Of a DNA stretch of 64,000 nucleotides, positions 52,511-59,983 are shown piece after piece; position 1 is the first letter of the stretch, and each line of letters starts with the position of its first letter. Made by a program: the position numbers and the translations under genes. The DNA lies in contig JAPLEH010000052.1 in assembly GCA_026391455.1 (NCBI GenBank), positions 16,991 through 80,990 of the forward strand, written 5' to 3'. The notes below the pieces were generated by a model. The model ran no database searches. It saw only the letters and a list, made by a program, of their open reading frames with translations, and was not told where the DNA came from. This DNA comes from Bacteroidota bacterium (GTDB taxonomy: Bacteria > Bacteroidota > Bacteroidia > Chitinophagales > Chitinophagaceae).

Positions 52511-53665
52511 ATGATGATGCGCCCCATCCAGATGGTAGACACCAAAACCCAGTATCAAAAAATCAAGACTGAAGTGGACCAGGCTGTACTGGATGTACTG
52601 GGGAGTTCTGCATTTATCAATGGCAAACCGGTGCAGGAATTTGCTGCGAATCTTTCAACGTACAATGGGGCAAGGCATACCATTCCCTGTGCCAATGGAA
52701 CCGATGCCCTCCAGATTGCCATGATGGCCTTGGGCCTTCAGCCCGGAGATGAAGTGATCACTCCGTCTTTTACCTATATCGCCACTACGGAAGTAATTGC
52801 CCTGTTGCGGCTCACCCCGGTTTTTGTGGAAGTGGATGCCCGCAGTTTTTGTATGGATCCCGTAGCGCTGGAAAAAGCTATTACACCCCGTACCAAAGCC
52901 ATCGTACCGGTACATCTTTATGGACATGCCGCTCCTATGGAGGAGATCATGCAAATTGCGGCCCGCCACCAATTATATGTGATCGAAGACAATGCGCAGG
53001 CAATCGGGTGTGATTATACGTTTTCCGACGGAACAAAAAAGAAGACGGGTTCCATCGGTCATATTGGCACCACCTCCTTTTATCCTTCCAAAAACCTGGG
53101 TGCTTATGGAGACGGGGGAGCCATATTTACCAATAACGATGAACTGGCTGCTCAGATAAAGATGATCGCCAATCACGGGCAAAGCCGGCAATATTACCAT
53201 GATGTGGTGGGTTGCAACAGCCGCCTCGATACGATACAGGCGGCCATTCTCGATATCAAACTGAAACATCTCGATGACTATATACTTGCACGACGGGCCG
53301 CTGCTGATTATTATGATGCGGCATTTGCCGGACATCCGGTAATTACCACTCCGTACAGGGCAGATTATTCCCGTCATGTATTTCACCAATACACGCTTCA
53401 GTTGAATCCTGGTAATGATCCGGCAACTTTCCGGGATGGGCTGAAAGCGTTTTTAGCCGAACAGGGTATACCGGCCATGATCTATTATCCGGTACCGGGA
53501 CACCAGCAGAAGATGTTTGCCCATTTTGATGTGGCAGCACAGGAAATGCCCGTTACCGATTGGCTTACCCAACGGGTGATCTCCTTGCCGATCCACACCG
53601 AATTAGATGAAGAACAACTGCGGTTTATAAGTGAAAAAGTACAGGAGTATTGTAACCGACAATAA
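52511..53665 (+). CDS. DegT/DnrJ/EryC1/StrS-family sugar aminotransferase
   Basis: 384 residues, PLP-dependent. It transfers an amino group to a nucleotide-linked keto-sugar. Motifs are CANGTDALQIAMMAL, GDEVITPSFTYIAT, VHLYGHAAPMEEI, IEDNAQAIG and the PLP lysine Lys194 in SFYPSKNLGAYGDGG. The sequence is close in style to WbpE/PglE/FdtB-like enzymes that make amino sugars for surface glycans; the substrate cannot be fixed. It leads a plus-strand group with a UDP-sugar dehydrogenase, rfbC and rfbD; a 151-bp gap separates it from the dehydrogenase. Confidence 0.9.
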   Translation: MMMRPIQMVDTKTQYQKIKTEVDQAVLDVLGSSAFINGKPVQEFAANLSTYNGARHTIPCANGTDALQIAMMALGLQPGDEVITPSFTYIATTEVIALLRLTPVFVEVDARSFCMDPVALEKAITPRTKAIVPVHLYGHAAPMEEIMQIAARHQLYVIEDNAQAIGCDYTFSDGTKKKTGSIGHIGTTSFYPSKNLGAYGDGGAIFTNNDELAAQIKMIANHGQSRQYYHDVVGCNSRLDTIQAAILDIKLKHLDDYILARRAAADYYDAAFAGHPVITTPYRADYSRHVFHQYTLQLNPGNDPATFRDGLKAFLAEQGIPAMIYYPVPGHQQKMFAHFDVAAQEMPVTDWLTQRVISLPIHTELDEEQLRFISEKVQEYCNRQ

Positions 53666-53816
53666 TAAAAATGAATAGTGTGCAATGGCTTAATGCAGGA
53701 GATGGCCTGCAGGTGTTGCAGGGATGTGTAAGTGAATTGTTTTTTAAACAGATTAGATGATCGAAATAAAATAATTAAATAAAACGAATAAATTTCACTA
53801 TAAAATCAACCACAGC

Positions 53817-55103
53817 ATGTACCAGGAATTAGTAGATAAAAAGGCGAAATTGGCGGTAATAGGTTTGGGATATGTGGGATTGCCGATCGCACTTGAGTTT
53901 GCCCGGAAAATTTCAGTGATCGGATTTGATATCAATCCCAAACGCATTGAAATGATGAAAAACGGAGTTGACCCGAGCAACGAACTGGAAGCAAAGGATT
54001 TTGAAGGATGTGATATTACCTTCACTGATTCGCTGGATGTATTGCGTGAAGCACAGTTTTTTATTGTAGCTGTACCCACACCTGTGGATGAGCACAATGT
54101 ACCAGATCTGACACCGGTGCAAAAAGCATCGGAAACAGTGGGTAAAGTGATCAAGAAAGGGGATTATGTAGTTTTCGAATCGACCGTTTATCCCGGTTGC
54201 ACCGAAGAAGATTGTTTGCCTATTATTGAAAAATTATCCGGGTTGAAGAATATCACGGATTTTAAATTGGGCTATTCACCGGAACGTATTAATCCGGGTG
54301 ATAAAAACCATACCCTTGCCTCAATCATCAAAGTGGTTTCAGGATGTGACGCAACTTCGCTCGATGAAATCGCCAAAACCTATGAACTGGTGGTAAAAGC
54401 AGGAGTACACCGGGCTTCATCCATTAAAGTGGCCGAAGCGGCGAAGATCATTGAAAACACACAGCGCGATCTGAATATTGCATTGATGAATGAACTCTCC
54501 ATCATATTCAATATGATTGGAATCAATACGTATGAAGTGCTTGAAGCCGCAGGAACCAAATGGAACTTTCTGAAATTTCAGCCGGGCCTTGTGGGCGGGC
54601 ATTGTATCGGGGTGGATCCGTATTATCTCACCTTTAAAGCCAGCGAACTGGGGTACAATGCAGAAGTGATTCTGGCCGGTCGTAATATCAATGACAATAT
54701 GGCCAAGTATGTGGCCCGCACCGTGGTACAACATATCATTAAAACATCGGGCAATGTGAAGGAAGCAAGAGTATTGGTGAAAGGTGCCACCTTCAAAGAG
54801 AATGTAAGTGATATCCGCAATTCAAAAGTGGCGGATGTGGTAAAAGCGCTGCAGTCCTACTATGTGAACGTGGACGTGGAAGATCCCCATGCCGATTCTG
54901 ACGAACTGAATCATGAATACGGATTCGGACTCACTACACCGGGTAAAGATTATGATGCGGTGATCATTACGGTACCGCATCGTGAATATGCCGACCTGGA
55001 TGATGCCTATTTCGCCGGTATCACCAAATCGCACGCCATGGTGGCCGATCTGAAAGGTATTTACAGAAACAAGATCACTAACCGTACCTACTGGAGTTTA
55101 TAA
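53817..55103 (+). CDS. Nucleotide-sugar (UDP-HexNAc type) dehydrogenase
   Basis: 428 residues of the UDP-glucose/GDP-mannose dehydrogenase family. The NAD-binding motif is AVIGLGYVGLPIALEFA, with VAVPTPVDE and YSPERINPGD. The catalytic Cys263 is in GLVGGHCIGVDPYYL, and the C-terminal NAD-sugar domain has KGATFKENVSDIRNSK. The overall pattern resembles TviB/WbpO-type enzymes that oxidise UDP-GalNAc or UDP-GlcNAc to the uronic acid, providing a charged capsule or O-antigen sugar. The rfbC gene starts 1 bp after it, so the three following genes are one operon. Confidence 0.9.
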   Translation: MYQELVDKKAKLAVIGLGYVGLPIALEFARKISVIGFDINPKRIEMMKNGVDPSNELEAKDFEGCDITFTDSLDVLREAQFFIVAVPTPVDEHNVPDLTPVQKASETVGKVIKKGDYVVFESTVYPGCTEEDCLPIIEKLSGLKNITDFKLGYSPERINPGDKNHTLASIIKVVSGCDATSLDEIAKTYELVVKAGVHRASSIKVAEAAKIIENTQRDLNIALMNELSIIFNMIGINTYEVLEAAGTKWNFLKFQPGLVGGHCIGVDPYYLTFKASELGYNAEVILAGRNINDNMAKYVARTVVQHIIKTSGNVKEARVLVKGATFKENVSDIRNSKVADVVKALQSYYVNVDVEDPHADSDELNHEYGFGLTTPGKDYDAVIITVPHREYADLDDAYFAGITKSHAMVADLKGIYRNKITNRTYWSL

Positions 55104-55104
55104 T

Positions 55105-55665
55105 ATGCCGTTTGAGAAAACCATATTTCCCGGATTACTGGTATTTGAACCCAGGGTTTTCGAAGACCCGCGCGGTTATTTCTTTGAGTCGTACAATGAG
55201 CATACGTTTCAGGATGCGGGCATCTCCGTAAAATGGGTGCAAGACAATCAATCCTCTTCATTGAAGGGCGTGATAAGAGGCTTGCATTATCAATTGCCAC
55301 CGCATGCACAAACCAAACTCGTGCGGGTATTACGGGGTAAGATATTGGATGTGGTGGTGGATATCCGGAAAGGCTCTCCCACGTATGGTCTGCACTACAG
55401 CATCGAATTATCGGCAAAAAACAGAAAGCAGTTGCTGATACCCAAAGGATTTGCACATGGATTTTCTGTGCTGAGTAAGAAAGCGGAAGTGATGTATAAA
55501 TGTGATGCATTTTATAATAAAGAATCTGAAGCGGGAATTATTTATAATGATCCAGCCTTGCAGATCGACTGGCAGGTAAGTGCCGAAGTGGCATTGGTAT
55601 CTGAGAAAGATAATATTTTACCGCTTTTTGCCGATTGCAGGAATGAGTTTGTATTTGAAAACTGA
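55105..55665 (+). CDS. rfbC: dTDP-4-dehydrorhamnose 3,5-epimerase
   Basis: 186 residues. It epimerises dTDP-4-keto-6-deoxyglucose at C3 and C5 in dTDP-L-rhamnose synthesis. It is a cupin with VFEDPRGYFFESYN, the catalytic His61 in GVIRGLHYQ, KLVRVLRGKILDVVVDIR and IPKGFAHGFSVLS. The length is standard. The stop overlaps the rfbD start by 1 bp. The companion rfbA/rfbB genes are not in the window, so they must lie elsewhere. Confidence 0.95.
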   Translation: MPFEKTIFPGLLVFEPRVFEDPRGYFFESYNEHTFQDAGISVKWVQDNQSSSLKGVIRGLHYQLPPHAQTKLVRVLRGKILDVVVDIRKGSPTYGLHYSIELSAKNRKQLLIPKGFAHGFSVLSKKAEVMYKCDAFYNKESEAGIIYNDPALQIDWQVSAEVALVSEKDNILPLFADCRNEFVFEN

Positions 55666-56528
55666 TGGCTTCCCTACCTCTCATACTGGTAACTGGTGCC
55701 AACGGGCAATTGGGCAAAGAGCTGAAACAGCTCGCTGCCTCTTATCCTTCTTTTGAATTTATTTTTTTAGGCAGGGAAGATCTGCCGATTCATCATTTTG
55801 AAATGGTGCGTCATTACTTTTCTGTTTATCATCCTTCTTATTTAATTAACTGTGCTGCGTATACGGCGGTGGACCGTGCCGAACAAGAACCCGATTTGGC
55901 CATGCAGGTAAATGCGGAAGCTGTGGGTGTATTGGCAGCGGTGTGCAGGGAGAATAATTGCCGTTTCGTACATATCTCCACCGATTATGTGTTTAACGGA
56001 ACCGGTAACCAGCCCTATAAAGAAGAGGACGCAACGGGCCCGCAATCTGTGTATGGTCAATCCAAACTGGAAGGAGAGCGGCAGGCCGTGCAATTGAATC
56101 CGGAGAGTATCATTATTCGTACTTCGTGGGTGTATTCAGAATTTGGGAAGAATTTTGTGAAGACCATGCTGAAACTGATGCAGGAAAGGCCGGAAATAAA
56201 GGTAGTGAGCGATCAGGTGGGATCTCCAACCTATGCAGCCGATCTCGCCGAAGCAATATTGCAAATCATTGATTCGGGTACATGGGTACCCGGCATCTAT
56301 CATTACAGCAACAGTGGCACCATCAGTTGGTATGATCTGGCGGTGGCGATAAAAGAAATGAGTGGATATAACGGTCATGTATATGCGATTTCTACAGCGG
56401 AGTACCCCACACCCGCCAAACGGCCGGCCTGGTCGGTGCTGGATACATCAAAGATTCAGGAGGTGTACGGCGTTGCGGTCAAAAATTGGAGAGTTTCTTT
56501 GCAACGTTGCATTCTTCGAATCATGTAG
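55665..56528 (+). CDS. rfbD: dTDP-4-dehydrorhamnose reductase
   Basis: 287 residues of the extended short-chain dehydrogenase family. It reduces dTDP-4-keto-rhamnose to dTDP-L-rhamnose with NAD(P)H. Motifs are LVTGANGQLGKEL (cofactor site), INCAAYTAVDRAEQEP, FVHISTDYVFNGTG and the catalytic SVYGQSKLEGE (YxxxK). It is the last gene of the UDP-sugar dehydrogenase-rfbC-rfbD operon. It overlaps rfbC by 1 bp, so coupling is tight. The convergent terminator downstream belongs to the PKD lipoprotein gene. Confidence 0.95.
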   Translation: MASLPLILVTGANGQLGKELKQLAASYPSFEFIFLGREDLPIHHFEMVRHYFSVYHPSYLINCAAYTAVDRAEQEPDLAMQVNAEAVGVLAAVCRENNCRFVHISTDYVFNGTGNQPYKEEDATGPQSVYGQSKLEGERQAVQLNPESIIIRTSWVYSEFGKNFVKTMLKLMQERPEIKVVSDQVGSPTYAADLAEAILQIIDSGTWVPGIYHYSNSGTISWYDLAVAIKEMSGYNGHVYAISTAEYPTPAKRPAWSVLDTSKIQEVYGVAVKNWRVSLQRCILRIM

Positions 56529-56558
56529 CCACAACTGAAAGCATTCGCCAGACCACAC

Positions 56559-56602
56559 AAAAAAATCCCGATAAGGAAGCCAGATAGCAATCCTGATCGG
56601 GA
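56559..56602 (-). terminator. Terminator after the PKD lipoprotein genes
   Basis: On the minus strand TCCCGAT pairs with ATCGGGA (56596-56602 and 56566-56572), extended inward by AGGA/TCCT, with a T-run beyond (56559-56565). Confidence 0.75.
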
Positions 56603-56625
56603 AACTATATTAAATCAATCAACAA

Positions 56626-57054
56626 TTATTCTCCAGTATGACCGGTATGCGTATGGTTATCTTTGCCACCCGCATTTCTTCCTTTACAATATACCAACAG
56701 GGGGGCTGAAGAGCTGGCAGTAGCACCATTGGAACCAGTTACAGTCAATTTTACAGTCCAGTCGCCGCAACCCAGATTCAGTACGGGCTTTTTATCCGTG
56801 TAGGTGGTGATATTTCCAGTTGCCAGGTATTTTAATTCCCACTGATACGAAACGGCATTGGCCGATTGATTGTCGACCGGAATATCGTCACCTTCCTTTA
56901 CCCCATCATTATTGATGGTATTCATAATACTGAATTTTGCCGAAAGGGCTGGTGGTGCCGGGGGATCAGTAGTGGGTGCAGGGTCTACTGTCGCTGTTTT
57001 AGAGCAACTGAACAGAATCGCTGATACCAGCAGCAGCGGGATCATTTTTTTCAT
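56626..57054 (-). CDS. PKD-domain lipoprotein with His-rich tail
   Basis: 142 residues. Lipobox LFSC near residue 17, then a Pro/Thr/Ala spacer and one PKD-like beta-sandwich (DDIPVDNQSANAVSYQWELK, CGDWTVKLTVTGSNGATAS). It ends in KDNHTHTGHTGE, a small histidine-rich tail that could bind metal. It is a tandem paralog of the next upstream gene, separated by 18 bp. Such surface lipoproteins often act in adhesion, but nothing specific is shown. Confidence 0.8.
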   Translation of the reverse strand: MKKMIPLLLVSAILFSCSKTATVDPAPTTDPPAPPALSAKFSIMNTINNDGVKEGDDIPVDNQSANAVSYQWELKYLATGNITTYTDKKPVLNLGCGDWTVKLTVTGSNGATASSSAPLLVYCKGRNAGGKDNHTHTGHTGE

Positions 57055-57072
57055 AATAAAAGTGTTTTAGCA

Positions 57073-57456
57073 TTATGGATGTGTGCCGATACCATTCCAA
57101 CTGCACAAAACCGGCATAAACTGTTTGGTATTGGCCGTATTGCCTTTTGCATCGGTAACCGTAAGTGTTACATAATAATTGCCATGCCATTTGATATTCA
57201 TTACCGGAGACATAGCATACGAAACCACATGTTTGTTGTTGATCAAACCAAAATCCCAGAAATAGGAATTCCCAGCCCTTGTATCCGAAGGCGACAGCGT
57301 TACATTCTGACTTTCGAAAAGATTATCGGTGGATATTTTGAATTCAGCACTCACCGGTTTGGGTGCTTCAGGTGTTACCGGAGTTTCCGTAGCATTTTTT
57401 GAACAACTGCTGAATACGAGTAGAAATGATAAAAGGGGCAGGAAATATTTTTTCAT
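57073..57456 (-). CDS. PKD-domain lipoprotein (paralog)
   Basis: 127 residues. Lipobox FSSC, Pro-rich spacer (TETPVTPEAPKPV) and a PKD-like domain (NVTLSPSDTRAGNSYFWDFG, YYVTLTVTDAKGNTAN), ending MPVLCSWNGIGTHP. The arrangement equals that of the downstream paralog, without the His-rich tail. The two are co-transcribed (18-bp gap). The remaining cysteine near the end is shared with the paralog (LLVYCKG), so a conserved structural cysteine is likely. Confidence 0.8.
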   Translation of the reverse strand: MKKYFLPLLSFLLVFSSCSKNATETPVTPEAPKPVSAEFKISTDNLFESQNVTLSPSDTRAGNSYFWDFGLINNKHVVSYAMSPVMNIKWHGNYYVTLTVTDAKGNTANTKQFMPVLCSWNGIGTHP

Positions 57457-57608
57457 ACCGGTAGTTTGCGAAAAGTTATGCTTTTTTTCTATTATGTCAA
57501 AAAATAGGGGCTGATCTACGTCAACTCAGGCTTTGGAAAAGTAGATGAATGCAAAACCAGTCAGTCAATCCGGTTGATTCACAAGCAGGTATAAGCTCGG
57601 TTAGGGGC

Positions 57609-57633
57609 AAAAAAAACCAGCCCGAAAGCTGGT
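57609..57633 (-). terminator. Terminator after tRNA-Gln
   Basis: On the minus strand ACCAGC pairs with GCTGGT (57628-57633 and 57616-57621) around a TTTCGG loop, followed by a run of eight T. It lies 8 nt past the tRNA. Confidence 0.85.
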
Positions 57634-57640
57634 AATTTGT

Positions 57641-57710
57641 TGACCCATAAGGATTCGAACCTTAACAGACAGAACCAAAATCTGTAGTGCTACCGTTACA
57701 CCATGGGTCA
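57641..57710 (-). tRNA. tRNA-Gln (anticodon TTG)
   Basis: The 70-nt minus-strand gene has a 7-bp acceptor stem TGACCCA/TGGGTCA, a D arm GTGTAACGGTAGCAC, an anticodon stem ACAGA/TCTGT with loop TTTTGGT giving anticodon TTG, and a T arm with GGTTCGAATCC. No CCA is encoded. The terminator lies directly after it and an exact promoter element 38 bp before it. Confidence 0.95.
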
Positions 57711-58006
57711 ATCACGTTCAAGAACGACCATTTTTTCAAATGGAGTGCAAAAATAAGGAGGATGGGCTTTTTAGCCAAAGGTTTTTTTAATTTATTACGA
57801 CGACAGCACTTCTATTCGTGACATAAGAGAAAAAGCCCCTATTCGGTACAGTCGACAACGATAATACTCTTCTATATAACAGCATTTACGAATAATCCGA
57901 AGGGGAAGCAGAAATTAATATATTATATAAATATATTATTTAATATGCCATTTTTTCTATAAAATAGCGAAGAAGAACTTCTATAGCGGTTGATAACCTC
58001 TGCAAA
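57711..58006. other. Gene-free AT-rich stretch upstream of tRNA-Gln
   Basis: The first part holds the tRNA promoter. The rest is strongly AT-rich (for example TATATTATATAAATATATT near 57920-57945), and I see no coding frame or repeat family. Confidence 0.6.
57748..57755 (-). promoter_or_regulatory. -7 promoter element of tRNA-Gln
   Basis: TATTTTTG on the minus strand is an exact TAnnTTTG match 38 bp before the tRNA 5' end. Confidence 0.6.
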
Positions 58007-58033
58007 TAAAAAAGTCTGCTTTTTAGGGCAGAC
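58007..58033 (-). terminator. Terminator after the T9SS-tailed protein gene
   Basis: On the minus strand GTCTGC pairs with GCAGAC (58028-58033 and 58014-58019) around an 8-nt loop, then six or seven T. It lies about 24 bp past the stop at 58057. Confidence 0.8.
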
Positions 58034-58056
58034 CTTAATATTTTGACATTTTCGTA

Positions 58057-59115
58057 TTAATGTTTTACAAAAACATTTGTTTTTTGGGAAAAGCCATTTT
58101 TGGTTTCAATTTTCAGAATGTAAGATCCTCCTGCCAGCGCAGAAACATCCAGTGAACTCGTGCCTGTTCTGATATTTCTATTAAGTACCAACTGACCTGT
58201 CAGTGAATACAGGCTGGCCGTAGCCATGGTTTCTTCTCCGGTTAGGCTTATATACAGTCTGTCTTCCTGAACCGGATTTGGATATATAAAGACTTTTGTT
58301 TCTTTGCAATTAATATAGACTCTGATCACGCCCGAGTATTTAATACGGCCATCTTTATCTATCATTTTTAATCTGTAAAGGAGGTCATCATTTCCGGTAA
58401 CAGAAAGATCTGAGAAACTATACTCTTTTCTTTCCGTAGAATTACCGCTTGCTGGTACAGACCCTACTACCGACCAGATACCAGTGTTTGTAGTTGTTCG
58501 CTCCAGTTCAAACCGGTCACTATTCACTTCGGTTTCTGTTTTCCATCGAATAACTGGTTTGCAATTAATAAGAGAAGCGCTGAAGTCTGCCAGGTTAACC
58601 GGCAACGTGGAAACCACTTGTAAAGTAGATTGTGAAATATCGTCGGCAGTAATATTTCCTGATAAAGTTCCCAGACCGGTACAAACTCCTGTACCCGGGC
58701 CAAACGACAATACGCCAGATACCGTAGAAGGCCCTCCGAGCGAATTTCCCTGAACTTTGATAAAAACCTGACGCTGTCCACCAACAGGGATAACATCCGA
58801 GCCGTTACAAACCTGTATCACGCCACCTGTATTAGTCAGAATGGTCCATCCGGCAGGAAGCCCCGTTTGTTGTGCATTGGGCAATGCGGAAGCAATAGCG
58901 GTGGGGATACTGATTTGTGCCCTCACTTTGTTTACACCGATATTCGATACAGGTCCGGTATTACCTACTGTAACCTGAATATCTACCACACCACCAAGGC
59001 CTACCTGTCCGGAATTGAGCGTAAGCACATTGATATTTGCATTGGCCTGTGCAAATGTTTTGATCATTGGTAAAGTCAGGATCGCTGATAGAATAAAGAA
59101 TTTAACGTGTTTCAT
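58057..59115 (-). CDS. Secreted protein with T9SS type A sorting domain
   Basis: 352 residues with a signal peptide (ILTLPMIKTFAQ). Residues about 25-165 form a beta-sandwich of the CARDB/DUF11 style (VDIQVTVGNTGPVSNIGVNK, LPAGWTILTNTGG, GGPSTVSGVLSFGPG). A second region follows (VNLADFSASLINCKPVIRW, FELERTTTNTGIWSVVG), typical of the stalk before T9SS tails, and then a sorting domain ending with YPNPVQEDRLYISLTG and GGSYILKIETKNG...VFVKH. It should be exported by the type IX system and anchored at the surface. It is a paralog of the shorter next gene; function unknown. Confidence 0.85.
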   Translation of the reverse strand: MKHVKFFILSAILTLPMIKTFAQANANINVLTLNSGQVGLGGVVDIQVTVGNTGPVSNIGVNKVRAQISIPTAIASALPNAQQTGLPAGWTILTNTGGVIQVCNGSDVIPVGGQRQVFIKVQGNSLGGPSTVSGVLSFGPGTGVCTGLGTLSGNITADDISQSTLQVVSTLPVNLADFSASLINCKPVIRWKTETEVNSDRFELERTTTNTGIWSVVGSVPASGNSTERKEYSFSDLSVTGNDDLLYRLKMIDKDGRIKYSGVIRVYINCKETKVFIYPNPVQEDRLYISLTGEETMATASLYSLTGQLVLNRNIRTGTSSLDVSALAGGSYILKIETKNGFSQKTNVFVKH

Positions 59116-59169
59116 GGTTGAGAGAGGTTATTATATTATAGTATGATAAATCAGATGCACAATTATTTT

Positions 59170-59670
59170 TTACCGGATCACTTTACAGGTTGAGGTTGAA
59201 TAATTATCAGCAGGGTTATCTCCGGATAATGCGCCGGGGGCTGAACCCGGAGCTTTTCCATTGGAAAAAGATAACTGCCCCGAAATGGTGGAAGGTCCTC
59301 CCGTCTGTATACCCGTAAGCGCGATGCGTATGGTTCTGGATGAATTCGCTTCAATGAGATCACCGCCATTACTGAGCATGATGCCTGTTCCGGTATTACT
59401 GACGATTTCCCAACCGGTTGGAAGAACATGACCGGTATCAGCAACATTCAGAATAAGACCTGGTACACTGATCTGTGTCTTGATTTTATAAATCCCGATG
59501 GGCATTAGCGGATCAGTGTTATTGATGGTGATTTTCAGGTATACTACCGATCCTTTTTTTACAATGCCTGTGTTTTCTGTGAGAATATTTATCAGTGCGT
59601 TTTGGGCAGTTGCTGAAATGGAAAGCATAACACTTGTAAGAATGGCCAGCATTATTCTTTTGTTATTCAT
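59170..59670 (-). CDS. Secreted paralog of the T9SS-tailed protein, without sorting tail
   Basis: 166 residues from the ATG at 59670 (signal peptide MLAILTSVMLSISATAQ); an upstream in-frame start at 59724 would bury the signal. The domain is clearly related to residues 20-165 of the next gene: LPTGWEIVSNTGTGI and TGGPSTISGQLSFSNG match LPAGWTILTNTGG and GGPSTVSGVLSFG. It stops right after the domain (CKVIR), so it lacks stalk and sorting domain and should stay periplasmic or be released. The 54-bp gap suggests one transcript. Possibly a partner subunit or a truncated duplicate. Confidence 0.78.
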   Translation of the reverse strand: MNNKRIMLAILTSVMLSISATAQNALINILTENTGIVKKGSVVYLKITINNTDPLMPIGIYKIKTQISVPGLILNVADTGHVLPTGWEIVSNTGTGIMLSNGGDLIEANSSRTIRIALTGIQTGGPSTISGQLSFSNGKAPGSAPGALSGDNPADNYSTSTCKVIR

Positions 59671-59983
59671 ATTTTTCTGGTTGTTTTTTTTGGTAAGAAA
59701 GCGCCAATACCTCCGTACATACATTTAAAAAAATGATATTCAGTATATCAAAAAGAATAAAGTTTGGTGTATTTGCTGGTGAGTTGCGGATTCAAAATTA
59801 CCGTATCTGTGTATCGGAACAGGGGTGATTGCCTTTGTTAATCATTATTTAATGCAGCAACGCCTTTTGTGTTTACATTGCTCATTTTTCGCAGTTCTTA
59901 ACGCGAGAGATAATATTCGGATAACAATTTCTTCACACAACTCACTTGTTAATATTCTTTCTTTGCAAAAACCCGGTTTTGCA
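59671..59983. other. Divergent upstream region of the paralog pair and the TonB receptor
   Basis: AT-rich with no coding frame. It must hold promoters in both directions. Near the receptor start AATATTCTTTCTTTGC (59951-59966) is the most promoter-like stretch, but it is not an exact TAnnTTTG. Confidence 0.5.
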
